NCBI GenBank assembly: GCA_008360975.2
Contig: CM039182.1
Location: 56,308,491-56,372,490, forward strand
DNA from: Lichenostomus cassidix
Lineage: Eukaryota > Chordata > Aves > Passeriformes > Meliphagidae
Length of the DNA stretch: 64,000 nt
Reading direction: 5' to 3'
The notes under the pieces were generated by a model, which did not search any database, was not told where the DNA came from, and was given only the letters and a program-made list of their open reading frames with translations. Position 1 is the first letter of the stretch. Every line of letters starts with the position of its first letter. A program made the position numbers and the translations under genes. Below are positions 23,430-35,669 of this stretch, in pieces.

Positions 23430-25865
23430 AATCACAATATCATCAGGTTGGAAGAGACGTCCAAGATCATCAAGTCCAACCCATATCCTAACACTTCCTC
23501 AACTAAACCATGGGACTGAGTGCCACATCCAATCTTTTTTTAAATACATCCAGGGATGGTGACTCCACCACCTCCCCAGGCAAATGATTCCAGAGCTTTA
23601 TCACTCTTTCAGTAAAAAACTTTTTCCTAACATCCAACTTGAATTTCCCTTGGCGCCACCTGAGACTGTGTCCTCTTGTTCTGTCAGTTGCTGCCTGGAA
23701 AAAGAGACCAACCCCCACCTGACTACAACTACCCCTCAGGTAATTGTAGAGAGTGATAAGTTCTCCTTTGAGTCTTTTTTTCTCCAGGCTAAACCACCCC
23801 AGCTTCCTCAGTCATTCCTCATAGGGCTTGTGTTCCAAGCCCTTCACCAGCTTCATTACCCTCCTTAGGACACGCTGAAGTGTCTCAATGTCCTTCCTGA
23901 ACTGAGGAGCCCAGAACTGCATACAGTACTCTTAGGTGCGGCCTCACCAGTGCCAAGTACAAGGGAAGAATGACTTCCCTGGTCCTGCTGGCCACACTAT
24001 TTCTAATATAGGCCAGGATGCCATTGGCCTTCTTGGCTACCAGGGCACACTGCTGGCTCATATTCAGTCGGCTGTCAACCAGTACCCCCAGGTCCCTTTC
24101 TGCCTGGGCAATGTCCAGCCACACTGTCCCCAGCCTATAGCATTGCAGGGGATTGTTGTGGCCAAAATGCAGGACTCAGCATTTGGACTTGGTGAACTTC
24201 ATCTTATTGGACTCTGCCCATCTATCCAATTGTTCCAAGTCTCTTTGCAGAGCCCTCCTACCTTCCAACAGATCGACACACACCCCCAGCTTGGTGTCAT
24301 GTCCTATTTTACTAACAGTAGATTCAATATCCTCATCCATGTCACCAATAAAAATATTAAATAAAACCAGCCCCAGCACAGATCCCTGAGGGACACCACT
24401 AGTGACTGACAGCCAACTGGATGCAGCAGCATTCACCACCACTCTCTGGGCTCAACCATCCAGCCAGTTCTTAACCCAGCAAAGAGTACACCTCTTGTCC
24501 TAGCCATGAGCTGCCAGCTTTTCCAGGAGTTTACTGTGGGAAACGGTGTCAAAGGCCTTGCTGAAGTCCAAATAGACAATATCCACAGCCTTTCCTGCAT
24601 CCACCAGGCAGGTCACCTGGTCATAAAAGGAGATCAGGTTGGTCAAACACAACCTACCCCTCCTAAATCCATGCTAGCTGGGTCTAATCCCCTGGCCATC
24701 ATGTAAGTGTTGTGATAGCACTCAAAATAAACTGTTCCATGACCTTACCGGGTACTGAGGTTAGACTGATTGGCCTATAATTTCCAGGATCCTCCTTCCT
24801 ACCCTTCCTGTAAACTGTCACACTGGCCAGCTTCCAGTCATCTGGAACCTCACTGGTGAGCCAGGACTGTTGATAAATGATGAAGAGTGGCTTTGTAAGC
24901 TCTTCTGCCAGTTCCCTCATCACCCTGGAATGGATGATGATCTGGTCCCATAGATTTATGAACATCCATGCGGCTCAGCAGTTCTCTGACTGCTTCCTTC
25001 TGGATAACAGGGGAACCATCCTGCTCCCTGACACCATCTACCAGCACAGGAGGAGAGTTGTCCTGAGGACAAACCGTCTTTCCAATACAGACCAAGGCAA
25101 AGAGGGCGATAAATGCCTCTGCCTTCTCCCTATCTGCAGTCACTAAATTCCCTGCCACATCCAGCAGAGAACCATGATGGTTCTTACCCTTCCTTTTGCC
25201 ATTAATATATTTGTAAAAACATTTTTTATTATCCTTCACAAAAGTTGCCAAATTAAATTCTAACTGAGCTTTGGCCTCTCTAATTTTTTTCCTACATGTC
25301 CTAACAACCCCTTAAATATTTCCTGACCCTCCTTCCAAAGATGATACATCCTCTTTTTATTCTTTAGTTTCTTCATAAGCTCCTTGTCCGTCCAGGCTGC
25401 ACATTTACCTCGTCGACTCATCTTTCCGCACACAGCAACAGTCTGTTCCTGTACTCTCAAGAACTCTGTTTTGAAGCATGCCCACCCTTCCTGAGCTCCT
25501 TTGTTTTTAAGGGCTGCTTCTCAAGGAACTCTCCAAGTAAGTCTCCTGAATAGGCCAAAATCTGCCCTCCAGAAGTCTAGTGTGAAAGTTTTATTGATGC
25601 CCCTCCTGATTTCACCAAATATTGAAAACTCCACAATTTCATGATCACTATGCCCTAGACAACCTCGAACCACCACATCTCCCACCAGCCCATTTCCATT
25701 AGCAAACAGCAGATGTAATGTTGCCTCCCCTGGTCGGCTCACTCACCAGCTATGACAAGAAGTTGTCCTCCACACACTCTAAGAACCTCCTAGACTGCTT
25801 CTTTTCTGCTGTGTTAAGTTCCCAGCAGATGTCTGGTAGGTTAAAGTTACCTACAAGTCACCTAC
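23430..25865 (-). mobile_element. CR1 LINE, younger copy, 5'-truncated, ORF2 decayed
   Basis: About 2.4 kb of CR1 on the minus strand. From 5' to 3': the end of the endonuclease domain (GHSDHEIVEF at about 25640), a linker rich in Lys/Arg (25260-25460), reverse transcriptase segments (24699-25251 and 24176-24442, with GVPQGSVLG visible), and the carboxyl end with DVRKKFFTERVIKLWNHLPG (23503-23718). CR1 copies itself by target-primed reverse transcription, but this copy has several frameshifts. The catalytic motif that should hold paired Asp reads IGHDTKLG, so it is inactive. The 3' end (23430) has the ATTCTGTG octamer-type tail. It sits inside an older CR1. Confidence 0.9.
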
Positions 25866-26540
25866 AATATCTCCTCTTTCAATTTAAAACCATTCCCCCT
25901 TGCCCTATTGCTGTGTGTCCATGTAAAAAATTGCTCTCCCTGTGTTTTATGAGCCCCCCCTCAAGTACTGGAAGGCTGCAATTAGATCTCCCCAGAGTCT
26001 TCTCCAGTCTGAACAACACGAACTTACTCAGCCTGTGTTCACAAGAGACATTCCTCAGTCTTCTAATCATCTTTGTGGCCCTCCACTGAATATTCTGCAA
26101 CAGGTCCATGTCTCTCCTGTGCTGAGAGCCCTAGAGTTGGACACAGGGTCTCATGAGAGAAGAGTAGATGAGGAGAATTACCTCCCTTGACCTGCTGGCC
26201 ACACTTGATAGAGACCATAATGTGGCTGATGTTTTGGGCAGCAAGCATCCACTGTCAGCTCAAGTCCAGTTTTTCATCCTTCTTGGCAGGACTGTTCTAA
26301 CAATGAGTTCATCTCCCAGGTGTAACTCTTGCACTTGGACTTGTTGAACCTCATGAAGTTCTCATGGCCCCACTTCTCTAGTTTGTCCAGGTCCCCATGG
26401 ATGATATGCGTTCCTTCTATTGTGTCAACTGCACCACTGAGCTTGGTATCATCTGTAATTTTTCAAACTTTTTAACATAGTGTTTCTGGAACAATGTACA
26501 TAGATCCCTTCAGGGCAGTCTCAGCCTTTAACGCAGTTCA
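25866..26540 (-). mobile_element. CR1 (older copy), upstream part
   Basis: Minus-strand frames show CR1 ORF2 carboxyl-terminal sequence, for example RATKMIRRLRNVSCEHRL and a FRLEKTLGR stretch in 25879-26109, then upstream reverse-transcriptase linker sequence to about 26540. Stops and frameshifts are frequent. It continues at 23379-23429 and 21764-21911 once the later insertions are removed. The 5' limit is approximate. Confidence 0.82.
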
Positions 26541-28668
26541 CTAAAAAAATTGAAATGAGTATCAACCAGTGTGCTATGTCTGTCATATGAGACCTTTAGA
26601 ACTAAGGATGAGGAAAAAGTCACCCATTGTTTTATGCAAAATCAAAGCACTTACAGTCTAATTTGTGAGCACAAATGTTTTTGCTGTTGCTTAGTATAAT
26701 TTCAGTTCCAGCAGTACATGAAAAAGGAAATAGAACAACCTAAGACTAATTCAGTAAACCTAATTCTCTTAAAATTATGGCTTTACCCAATGACAGTTGA
26801 ATATTGGGAATAGGATCTAACTTACGGACTTGAAAGAAGCACGTGTAAAGCCAAGTATATGTTAAGTTTTGGTGAGTTGACACCATCATAAAAGGCACCC
26901 CTTGACTTTTCCAAAAGAGGAGGTGAATTAACCTTAAAAAGCAGTTACTAATATATTTTCAAATTAGTATTCAATTTAAAAGTTCCTTTGCTATTCATTG
27001 TTCATAAGCATTTGTGTGGCCTACATTATTTATGAAGAAGTTACAAATCCTGGAAAATCCTTAAAGGTTTAGGATCTCTGACAGGATGGTGAAGGATTTC
27101 AGCTTCTTCCCTCTGAGGTCCAAACTGGTATTCAGTCTAACCAGATGCTGCCTCTTTACTCAAGGAAAACTCTATTTGTGTCAGTGGAATTTTTTTTGGA
27201 GTACAGCTGGACTTGACCCATTGAAAAGAAATAATTGTCTGGTTTTGGTTTTCCATGGCTAGACAAATACTCTTGCTCATTCTTACTTATGCATTGTGTG
27301 GTCTCATCAAATTCAGAGGTGTCATTTATTTAGTTGAAATTTGTGTTTGCCATGAACCTGAGTAACCAGATGTAGTCCCTATATGTGACATAACTGCTGT
27401 GCCTAGTAATCAGATCTCCTTCTCCATGTAATTTAAAAACAATTACAAATTGAACTAATAATTGGGTTATTTTAAAAGTAAACTTTTTGTCACTTTCTTA
27501 TATTTGCTCAAATGTCTTTTGTATGACATTTTGTCTTTATCTTGCTGGGTAGTTCCTATTTTGCTATCACAGTCAATCCAACTTCTCCAAGTTTCACTAA
27601 TGAAGTCTTCTGGAAAAAAATGTGAAGTGGCTTGCAGCACATTCAGACACTAGCCGTTAAGAGCTGGCACTAAAATTCACACTAAAAAATTGTACATATA
27701 ACAATAGGCAGAACAAAAGCTAGTGTTACAATTACTACTACATTGCATGCAAAAGAAAGGGTCAGCCATGGAACCTTTTGTCACACAAACAAACCTCTGA
27801 TATTACCTCACAGTGAGGGCCTGTAGGAATTATGTTCTATGGGAATTATTCTTGACAAATGATTCCAAAAAAGAGGCTATTTCTATAGCAGTGTTCACGT
27901 AGCCTACACACTTTCATCTTCCAGTGTAGAAACAGGCTAATTTATTAACCTTGCAAAGACCTGTTAAAACATATTTGGATTCCCCTGGTTGAATGTTGAA
28001 TCACTGTATCAGCATAACAGAAATCTTGGCTACTGTGTAACATCTGCCCATTTTGATGTCTATCTCCTATAAGAGATAAATATTTTTTAGATACACCTAA
28101 CACCTATTTTTTGACTGCATTGCAAGCCAAATTCTGCTGTTTGGCTTATAACTTTTCTTCAAATCACAGAACACCATATTTATAAATCAACTCATGCTTC
28201 AGAATATCACTGCTCTTAGTAGTATGGTAAATTAATTACTTGACTTTAAATACATATTCAAGGCATTTTAAGAGCTTTTGTGCTCATATTGAAAATATCT
28301 CAATGATTTCTATAGATGTCAACTATCCATTGAAATGCCATATAGCAAATGTGGAATTAATATATAAACAGCTTTTAGACCATTAAGCCATATATAATTT
28401 TATGTGCAAATTGCTTTTTTCCCCCTGGAACTATTAGCTGTGATTTTCATCAAGTTTTTAATATGATTTTTCCTTAAAAGTATTACCTTCAAAAAAGCTT
28501 TACCAATTACAGGGGCTGATGGTCCAGCCCATCATGTGACCCATTATGTTCAAAAGGTTTAAAAATAATTTTTATATCTAAATTTGGTGGAGTTTTAGAG
28601 ATGTTCTTGTTCATGAAAATCCAGTGGCTGGGATGATATTGAACCTTAGCCTATCCTATTTGCTATAA
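26541..28668. other. unique AT-rich sequence
   Basis: About 2.1 kb with no supported gene, repeat or RNA. Confidence 0.6.
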
Positions 28669-28869
28669 TTCATTGTCTTGGTTTGAAAACAAACCAGTGG
28701 GAGATCACAAGTCAAGACTGAAATTAAAAAATAAGTGAAATAATACAAGGAAAAGCACTGACAAAGTCAGATACAACCTAACACCCTGTTGGGGTGGTAG
28801 TAGCAGTCCAACTGAAGTAGGCCAGTTGAAGCGGTGATCCTGTGAAGGTCTAGTCTCCAGCTGAAAGAT

Positions 28870-29369
28870 NNNNNNNNNNNNNNNNNNNNNNNNNNNNNNN
28901 NNNNNNNNNNNNNNNNNNNNNNNNNNNNNNNNNNNNNNNNNNNNNNNNNNNNNNNNNNNNNNNNNNNNNNNNNNNNNNNNNNNNNNNNNNNNNNNNNNNN
29001 NNNNNNNNNNNNNNNNNNNNNNNNNNNNNNNNNNNNNNNNNNNNNNNNNNNNNNNNNNNNNNNNNNNNNNNNNNNNNNNNNNNNNNNNNNNNNNNNNNNN
29101 NNNNNNNNNNNNNNNNNNNNNNNNNNNNNNNNNNNNNNNNNNNNNNNNNNNNNNNNNNNNNNNNNNNNNNNNNNNNNNNNNNNNNNNNNNNNNNNNNNNN
29201 NNNNNNNNNNNNNNNNNNNNNNNNNNNNNNNNNNNNNNNNNNNNNNNNNNNNNNNNNNNNNNNNNNNNNNNNNNNNNNNNNNNNNNNNNNNNNNNNNNNN
29301 NNNNNNNNNNNNNNNNNNNNNNNNNNNNNNNNNNNNNNNNNNNNNNNNNNNNNNNNNNNNNNNNNNNNN
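28870..29369. other. assembly gap, 500 N
   Basis: Exactly 500 unknown bases, which suggests a placeholder length. The 67 bases before the gap (28803-28869) are identical to the 67 bases after it (29370-29436). Either two contigs overlap and the gap is false, or the gap hides a full provirus between two copies of this LTR. Confidence 0.95.
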
Positions 29370-29596
29370 GCAGTCCAACTGAAGTAGGCCAGTTGAAGCG
29401 GTGATCCTGTGAAGGTCTAGTCTCCAGCTGAAAGATCCAGCGGTAGCTCTCGTCCTCTGGGAACCCAGTAGACAGGGCTAGCTCAGGCAGTTCCAAGGCC
29501 AGGTTATATCCAGGTGGGAACACCTGGTTCCTCCCTCCTGGGCAGAGCATCCCACAATGGGATGAGATAAGTCCATGAGTCACACGGTGGGTCCCT

Positions 29597-29708
29597 GATG
29601 GCCCATTGCCTGTCATGCGGGGTGGGTCATTAGCAGCTGGTAACAGCTAACGGATGGCCCATTGCCTGTCATCTGGAGTGGGTCATTAGCAGGTAATAGC
29701 AGCTAACG
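29597..29708. repeat. 56-bp tandem duplication inside the LTR
   Basis: Two units beginning GATGGCCCATTGCCTGTCAT lie at 29597-29652 and 29653-29708. The sister LTR at 42323-42790 has only one unit, so the duplication arose in this copy or its sub-lineage. Confidence 0.8.
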
Positions 29709-29769
29709 GCCCACAGCTGGTGGTAATAGAATACTTAACTACATCTATATTGCAACCTAGGACATTCAT

Positions 29770-30572
29770 ATAGCTACATTTTTCCTATCTGTGTAACCAT
29801 GCTCTGCCTTCACACTGAATAGCTCATTTCACTTCTAATCTGCAGTATGCTTTTTCTAGGCTTAAAATACTATGCTGAGTTACAATGGTTATTTATAGAT
29901 TACACTGAATGTGCTTAATATTTGCAAGCAGAGTAACAATATTTAGTGCATATAGGTGGAAAATTACTGCTAGAATAATTTAAAAAATTACGCTTCTTGT
30001 TCATCATAAACTTGCTAATCATTGTTGAGAGAATGAACTAAAACAGACAGATATGTTAATAAACTGCTAAAATTATTATTTATTGGACAGGGATCACCAA
30101 AGTCCTAAATAGTGAGGCTTGAACTTCATATTTAATGCTTTGTTTTTTGGGATTTCATCACCTTTGGCATAATGGAAACCACCCACACACTTGCTCTTCT
30201 GTTTAAAATTATTTCATGTAGGGAATACCCTACAATACAATGGAACTTGGTCAGTGAAATATATATATTTATACAGATTGCATATATAAATATGAATCAA
30301 ATGTAATGGGAGGATTGTTGACTCCTCTTGACCTGATATTATATTAAATCAAAAGATTAAAACTTCTCTCCTGACATACCTTCAGGCTATTGAATTTGTG
30401 AATTGACAGACTGTAAGTGTTGAAAGCTTAATGAATCTATTGCAACCATGTACTTGACTCTACCCAGAAGTGGATTATGCAATAGAATTCAAACTAGCTA
30501 TGTTTATGGATAATCTCATTTAGACAAGTAAAGTCCAAGACAGGCCTCTGCAATTCCTATTCTGAACCTCGT
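29770..30572. other. unique AT-rich sequence
   Basis: About 800 bp in which I see no gene or mobile element. Confidence 0.55.
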
Positions 30573-30715
30573 CACAGAATCATAGAATCATAGAATATTC
30601 TAAGTTGGAAGAGACCACAAGATCATTGAGTCCAACTCTTAAGTGAATGGTCCATATGGGGATCAACCCTGCAATCTTGGCACTATTAGCACCATGCTCT
30701 AAATCTCTTTTTTCT
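30573..30715 (-). mobile_element. CR1 3'-end fragment
   Basis: Plus-strand GAATCATAGAATCATAGAAT is the CR1 octamer tail read in antisense, followed by GTTGGAAGAGACCACAAGAT and GAGTCCAACTC. It is a short 5'-truncated copy; its left (3') end is well marked and its right limit is approximate. Confidence 0.82.
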
Positions 30716-30749
30716 GGAGGCAAATATAATGTCTGCTTTGCTATGTGTG

Positions 30750-31669
30750 GATCATGTTGGTTATGCCTCTGGGATGACATATCTAAGAAGAAATCAAAAG
30801 AAAGGGGGCATGCAGCTTTTTCTAGCCAGAGAAAGAGGAGGAGGTGGGAACATGTGAAGGAAACAACATGACGACACCAAGGTCAGTGGAGAAGGAGGGG
30901 GAGGATGTGCTCCAGGTGCCGGAGCCAAATTTCCTCTGTTGACCATGGTGAAAACCATGGGGGGAGCAGGTTGTCCCCCTGCAGCCAATGGGGTCCACAG
31001 GGATGCAAAGATCCACTCACAGCCCATGGAGGAGGTACCTCATACTGGAGCAGGTGGATGCCTGGAGGAGGCTGTGTTCCAGTGGGAGTCCCAATGGAGA
31101 GAGCGGGCCCTTGCTTCCAGGCTTGAACAGCCTGTCCTTGGAGGAGTTGTTGGAGGACTGCACCCCGTGGATGAGTCACCCATGCCGCAGCAGTTTTGGG
31201 AGGACTCACATTGCAGCAGGTGTGCGTGGACTGCTGCTTGTGAGATAGATCCACACTGGAGGAGTTTGCAGAGAACGGTCTCCTGTGGGAGGGACCCCAC
31301 AGTGAAGCAGGGGAAGGACTTCTCTCCCTGAGCAGTGAAAGAAAGACCCCAATGATGAACTGACCCAAACCGCCACACCCTGTTCCCCTGTGCTATTAGT
31401 GGGAAGGAGGGAGGGGTTGGGACGAAGAATGGTGTCTTTAAGGGCTTATTTTACTTCTCATTATCCTCCTCTGACTCTGTTAGTAATAAATTCACTTTGT
31501 AACTCTTAAGTTGAGCCTGTTTTGCCCTTGAAGTCTTTTCTCCAGGTCCTTATCTCACTCATGAATGCTTTGTGTTAACTTTTTTTCTCTCCTCTGCCCA
31601 GCGGTGGCAGGGGAGAGCGAGCAAGCAGATGTTGTGGGTGTCTGGTATTTGGCCAGGGTCAAACCAAGA
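30750..31669 (+). mobile_element. ERVL-type LTR fragment, copy E
   Basis: Begins inside the promoter region of the family (GACATATCTAAGAAGAAATC) and runs through R/U5 to GGCCAGGGTCAAACCAAGA. GTAATAAATTCAC near 31480 is its likely polyadenylation signal. The U3 with the AAAGATGGCTCC landmark is absent, so the copy is 5'-truncated, apparently next to the CR1 tail. Frames across it (30883-31368 minus, 30939-31331 plus) are chance. Confidence 0.8.
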
Positions 31670-31818
31670 AAGGTGTAAGAAAATTTGCAAAATACTTGTG
31701 ATAGTAATAATATGGAAATCCAAATGCAGTAATTAGAACAGCTTCATAAATGAATCTATGACTGTAATCAATAAATATGCATTCAGAAATTTAATTTTCT
31801 TATTAATGTTTATGTATG

Positions 31819-32805
31819 TGTCATGGTTTAGCCCCAACCAGCAACCAAGAACCATACAGCTGCCCAGTCACTCCCCCACTGTCACGAGTGGAAACAGAGG
31901 GTATATAGATTTTACCAGTTGCCCAGGCCTATGGCAACTAGTGACCAAACCTATTCAGTGACCAGCACCGTCAAAACCCAGTCTCACTCATAAGTTCTTA
32001 TAAAGACAGCCGATTTATGTCTAATGTAAAATAGGTTATGGTTTATTAGACACAGAACGGAACACAGAACTAGACAATTTTACTACACAAAACATGAAAA
32101 GCTATTCATAGCTAAAACAAACATATATATATGTTGCCCAAAATAGGGAGATTTAAAAGCAATACAGCGCTAAAAATGAAAAAGGTACCTATTAATATTA
32201 TTGTAGCTAGCAAAGAAGAATACAATTTAGAAAACTGAATGCTTCTTACCAAACCCAATTTTTGGAGCTGGGGATGCACCAGACCCTCTCTCAATCCCAC
32301 GGGAAGTAACCACAGAGCTTGCGTCCAAGCCCAGGGGAGAAGGCTTTACTTCACGCTCCAATGTCCACGTAGAAAGCTTCTACTTTTGCTGAGATTTTCG
32401 TGGTGTTTTATAGGGAAAAGAGTGTGGATTTGCGGTCACTTGAAAATTCTTCACATTCTCTCAGTGTCTCACTCTGAGTTCCAGACGCCAGCACTGATAG
32501 TCCGGATTAAGCTATTGACTTAATCTGAGCCATCGATCTCCGGCCAGCAATCAGGGAGAGAGAGAAGGGGAGGGGGGGGGTTTGTCCTGCCACACCCACC
32601 AGCATGGGGGAGACAATTGAGATTGTAACAGTAAAAGTGAAAAGACTCATGGATTGAGATAAAGATGATTCAAGAGGGAAAGCAAAAGTCATGCTCACAA
32701 GCAAAGCAAAGAAGGAATTACTTCATTGCCTCCTATGGGCAGGCAGGTGTTCAGCCATCCCCAGGAGACCAGGGCCCCATCTTGTGTAATAGTTACTTTG
32801 TGATT
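31819..32805. mobile_element. older TGTCATGG-type LTR, split by a younger LTR
   Basis: The left piece (31819-31874) starts TGTCATGGTTTAGCCCC. The right piece (32600 to about 32805) continues with GCATGGGGGAGACAATTG and a ...GGGCAGGCAGGTGTTCAGCC stretch. The two join where the inner LTR with its CCCAC duplication is removed. The right end is unclear, so this is probably a partial copy. It is older than the inserted LTR. Confidence 0.65.
31880..32594 (-). mobile_element. nested LTR, minus orientation, 5-bp TSD
   Basis: Runs from TGTCACGAGTGG to CCTGCCACA (715 bp) and is flanked by the exact duplication CCCAC at 31875-31879 and 32595-32599. It is a sister of 8274-9036. Read on the minus strand it has an upstream GC-rich and CT-rich U3, a CCCTATAAAACACC TATA box (about 32401-32415) and CTAATAAACC at about 32041-32050 as polyadenylation signal. 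Confidence 0.87.
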
Positions 32806-34957
32806 CTGTCCCTAATGCAGCTCCTCTTCACTGCTCTCCAGCACCATCAATTGCTAGAAAATCATAATGTCAAGCTATTCTAATGCCAAGAAAGGATACT
32901 ATGTATAATGTTGGAAAGCTTTTATTATGGATATCAAAATGGGAATTTTTTTTTTTAATGACTGCATGTGAAAAAATAGCACAATTAAAATAAGAAGACA
33001 AAAACCAGCGTATTTCATTAGAAAGGGCTAGAAAAGACAATAAACAAAGGTTCTGTGACTTCACTAAAACCAAAAAATATATACAGACCCATTAATCAAT
33101 AGGAAAGAAAATGAAATAGTGGATGATGTACAGGAGGTAGATGTGGTCCATTCTTTTGGTTTTGTTTTGTTTTTTAACTGTAAAAGGATATAGACATACA
33201 GACCTCTTACTTCTCAGAGTAAATGTCTGAAGCATGCTTAAACAAGTCAGTGTAATTTGGAAAGCTTTGTAAAGACCTTTGTGGGCTAACAAAGGATTAA
33301 TGTGGTCACAGATAAACAGCAAAATCAAATACAGTCTTCAACTTTTAAAAGTGACAAAATGCAAGGGAATAATAACTCATGGAGTCACTTTGATAAAAGA
33401 TATTGGAGCAAAACATTAAATAAACAACTCAAAATTCCCAAAAAAGAAAGAAAAAAGTTGAAACATACCTAAGATTATAAAGAGCAAATAAAGTCAAATC
33501 ATTCTATATACACTTCTTTTGCTGATTAACTTATGATTCAAAGATATCTAGATATAACATACTGAAACTTTTAATTATAAACTTACCCATTCTATTACAG
33601 CAGATCTAGCCAAAACTAGACTAAAGAGTGCATTAATTTTGCCAGCCAATGGCTAATAAGGATACAGAGTGAACTAATTACAAAGTTCAGATTCGTTGTC
33701 CAGAAAGTAAACATATATAAAGCTGTAGTGCACACTTTTTGATGAAATTGTTGATAACAGTCATCAATTATACAGAAGGCACCTATGTCCTCCTACAGCA
33801 ATCAGTTTTGCCATGGGTAGAAGCCTATGGACAAAGAGAATCCCAAAGGCAAAAGAAAATTTTGAGTTGGAAAGTAGGAGTGAAGGAGAAATGCTGTCAG
33901 GGGATAATGGTGTATGGATAGATCATACTAGGTTATATCATACTTAGTGCACCATCAAGTTGTAATAGCGGTTCCATTTTGAAAGCTGAATTCTTCAATG
34001 ACCTACTCACCCATTTTGTTTGAAAATGCATGCCAGAAGCAAACTGGGGAAGTAGAATCTCTGTGTAATTGCAACAAAGTAAGTGTACACTACTCCCACT
34101 CTCTTTCTCTAGAAGAGTACTTGTTTTCAGGTGGGCAGGTCATTTTAATGTCCTGAATCCAACTCTGTTCATTATTTTTGTTAACAGTTTGAATGATAGA
34201 CTGAAGACTATTTTTTCAGATTTTTATAGCTATTGTTATGCTAGGAGAGGAGATTTCAAGAACAGCTACAGACATGAAAGATATTAAATGCATCGTTTGC
34301 TAATTGGAAAGAATACAAAATTGGTTGGAAACAGTAATTAAAATTAACAATATTGCTATATATAATCAGAAGATTGAAGTGTACAAAGATACAAGAAGGA
34401 AAGGCTATTTGTGCTTATACTAGTTAAAATACTATGAGTTAAAAAGAATGTTTAATTTTGGAATTAATATTACCAACACTTCTTTCACAGTCATTTGTAC
34501 AAACCAGTGTTTGGTAACATTTAGAGAAACAGAAAGCACTTGGCAACGATAATGAACATTTGTCCATTTACGAATATGACTGAATTGAAAAAATTTCCAT
34601 CAAAAGTTTCTGGTTTTAGTAATTTAATTTTTGCCCTTATATTGGAATTCTATCATTTTACAAAAAAAAAAATTAAAATTTAATGAATAGAAAACTAAGT
34701 TTTTCTAATCTAATTAGAATAAAAACTATTCATCAAAAAGAAATGTTTCTGTTAAAGTTTTCTTCAGAAACAAACTTTACTTTCTGCAAAGCTATTCTTG
34801 AAAAGCTTTGCTTCAGGATTAGAAAAATATAATTTGATTTGCCTGTTTAATGCATGGTTTTAGGAATGAATTGCAAGTGTTTGAAAACTGAAAACAGTGA
34901 TACTGTTATTAATTTGACAGAATTTTGTAAACTCAAATATTGTTGCCCCACAAATTT
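32806..34957. other. unique AT-rich sequence
   Basis: No supported gene. A stretch at 34141-34250 reads NPTLFIIFVNSLND in one frame and vaguely resembles a LINE reverse transcriptase motif, but this is too weak to annotate as an element. Confidence 0.55.
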
Positions 34958-34963
34958 TAAGTT

Positions 34964-35663
34964 TGTTGTGGTGGCTTTGCAAAGTTTAGGGTCAAGGAAC
35001 CAGCTGCAAGGGGCAATGAAGGTGGAGGAGACCAGCTGGGTGTAAAGTGCTGGTCTGGACTGTTTCAGTTCCGGTGAATTTGGAGCAACAGCCCATGAGC
35101 CCCTGCGGCTGGGGAATTAACCATGCAGTTGAGTAAAGGTTCATTGGCCCCGCACTCTCCCCCACCCCTGTTCTGTATATTGTTTGTTATCTAGAAAGTT
35201 GTCCCCAGTTCGATGCCCTATTGGTCCTCTAAGTTTGTACTCTCCTCTGTTTTAAACTCATTGGTTATCACCCATTTTCCCCTCCCTATTTCCACCTACC
35301 AAGTCTTCCCTGGTCAGCTCTTTGGAGCTAGCCACTCCCCTTTCCCCTCCCCTTTTAAACCTCTGCACCCCATTGTTAGGCGCTCACAGCCTTGGACTCC
35401 CTGCCCCTCTGCCGCCCCTTGCTTTCCACACCTCTTCACCACCCTTCGTCTTTTGCCTTTGGACCTCAATATACTCCCTCAGAATCCCAGACTGCGAACC
35501 TGCATTTCTTTATTCCACGTGCTTCCTTGTCGCCTCTCGTCCCCGGAGCCCCACTGCCTGCCACAGTGCCCTGTCACCACCTGCGCCCCAGCGTGTCTCG
35601 GCTCCGGACGGCATCCCTCTGTGCAGCGTGGGGTGACTGTCCATGGAAAAGGGCAACACTGCA
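34964..35663 (+). mobile_element. solo LTR, class II-like, 6-bp TSD
   Basis: Starts TGTTGTGGTGGCTTTGC, ends CAACACTGCA (700 bp), and has the exact 6-bp duplication TAAGTT at 34958-34963 and 35664-35669. The pyrimidine-rich U3 contains ATTGG motifs, and CCTTTTAAACC is a possible TATA element near 35354. It is related in layout to the LTRs at 2540 and 54120. Frames of 100-158 residues inside it have no family resemblance. Confidence 0.87.
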
Positions 35664-35669
35664 TAAGTT

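Larger units (their letters stand above)
28674..29764. mobile_element. ERV LTR (TGTCTTGG family) containing an assembly gap
   Basis: Its ends are TGTCTTGGTTTG and GCAACCTAGGACA, with inverted-repeat termini and the exact 5-bp duplication TTCAT at 28669-28673 and 29765-29769. A sister copy is at 42323-42790. The gap splits it. If the repeated 67 bases beside the gap are counted once, the LTR is 524 bp, 56 bp longer than its sister, and exactly a 56-bp tandem duplication (29597-29652, 29653-29708) accounts for this. The 5-bp duplication fits ERVL-type integration. Orientation could not be settled. Confidence 0.87.

Noticed and set aside
28705..29616. Long minus-strand open frame of about 300 codons
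   Set aside because: Most of it is the N gap; the ends are LTR sequence duplicated on both sides of the gap.
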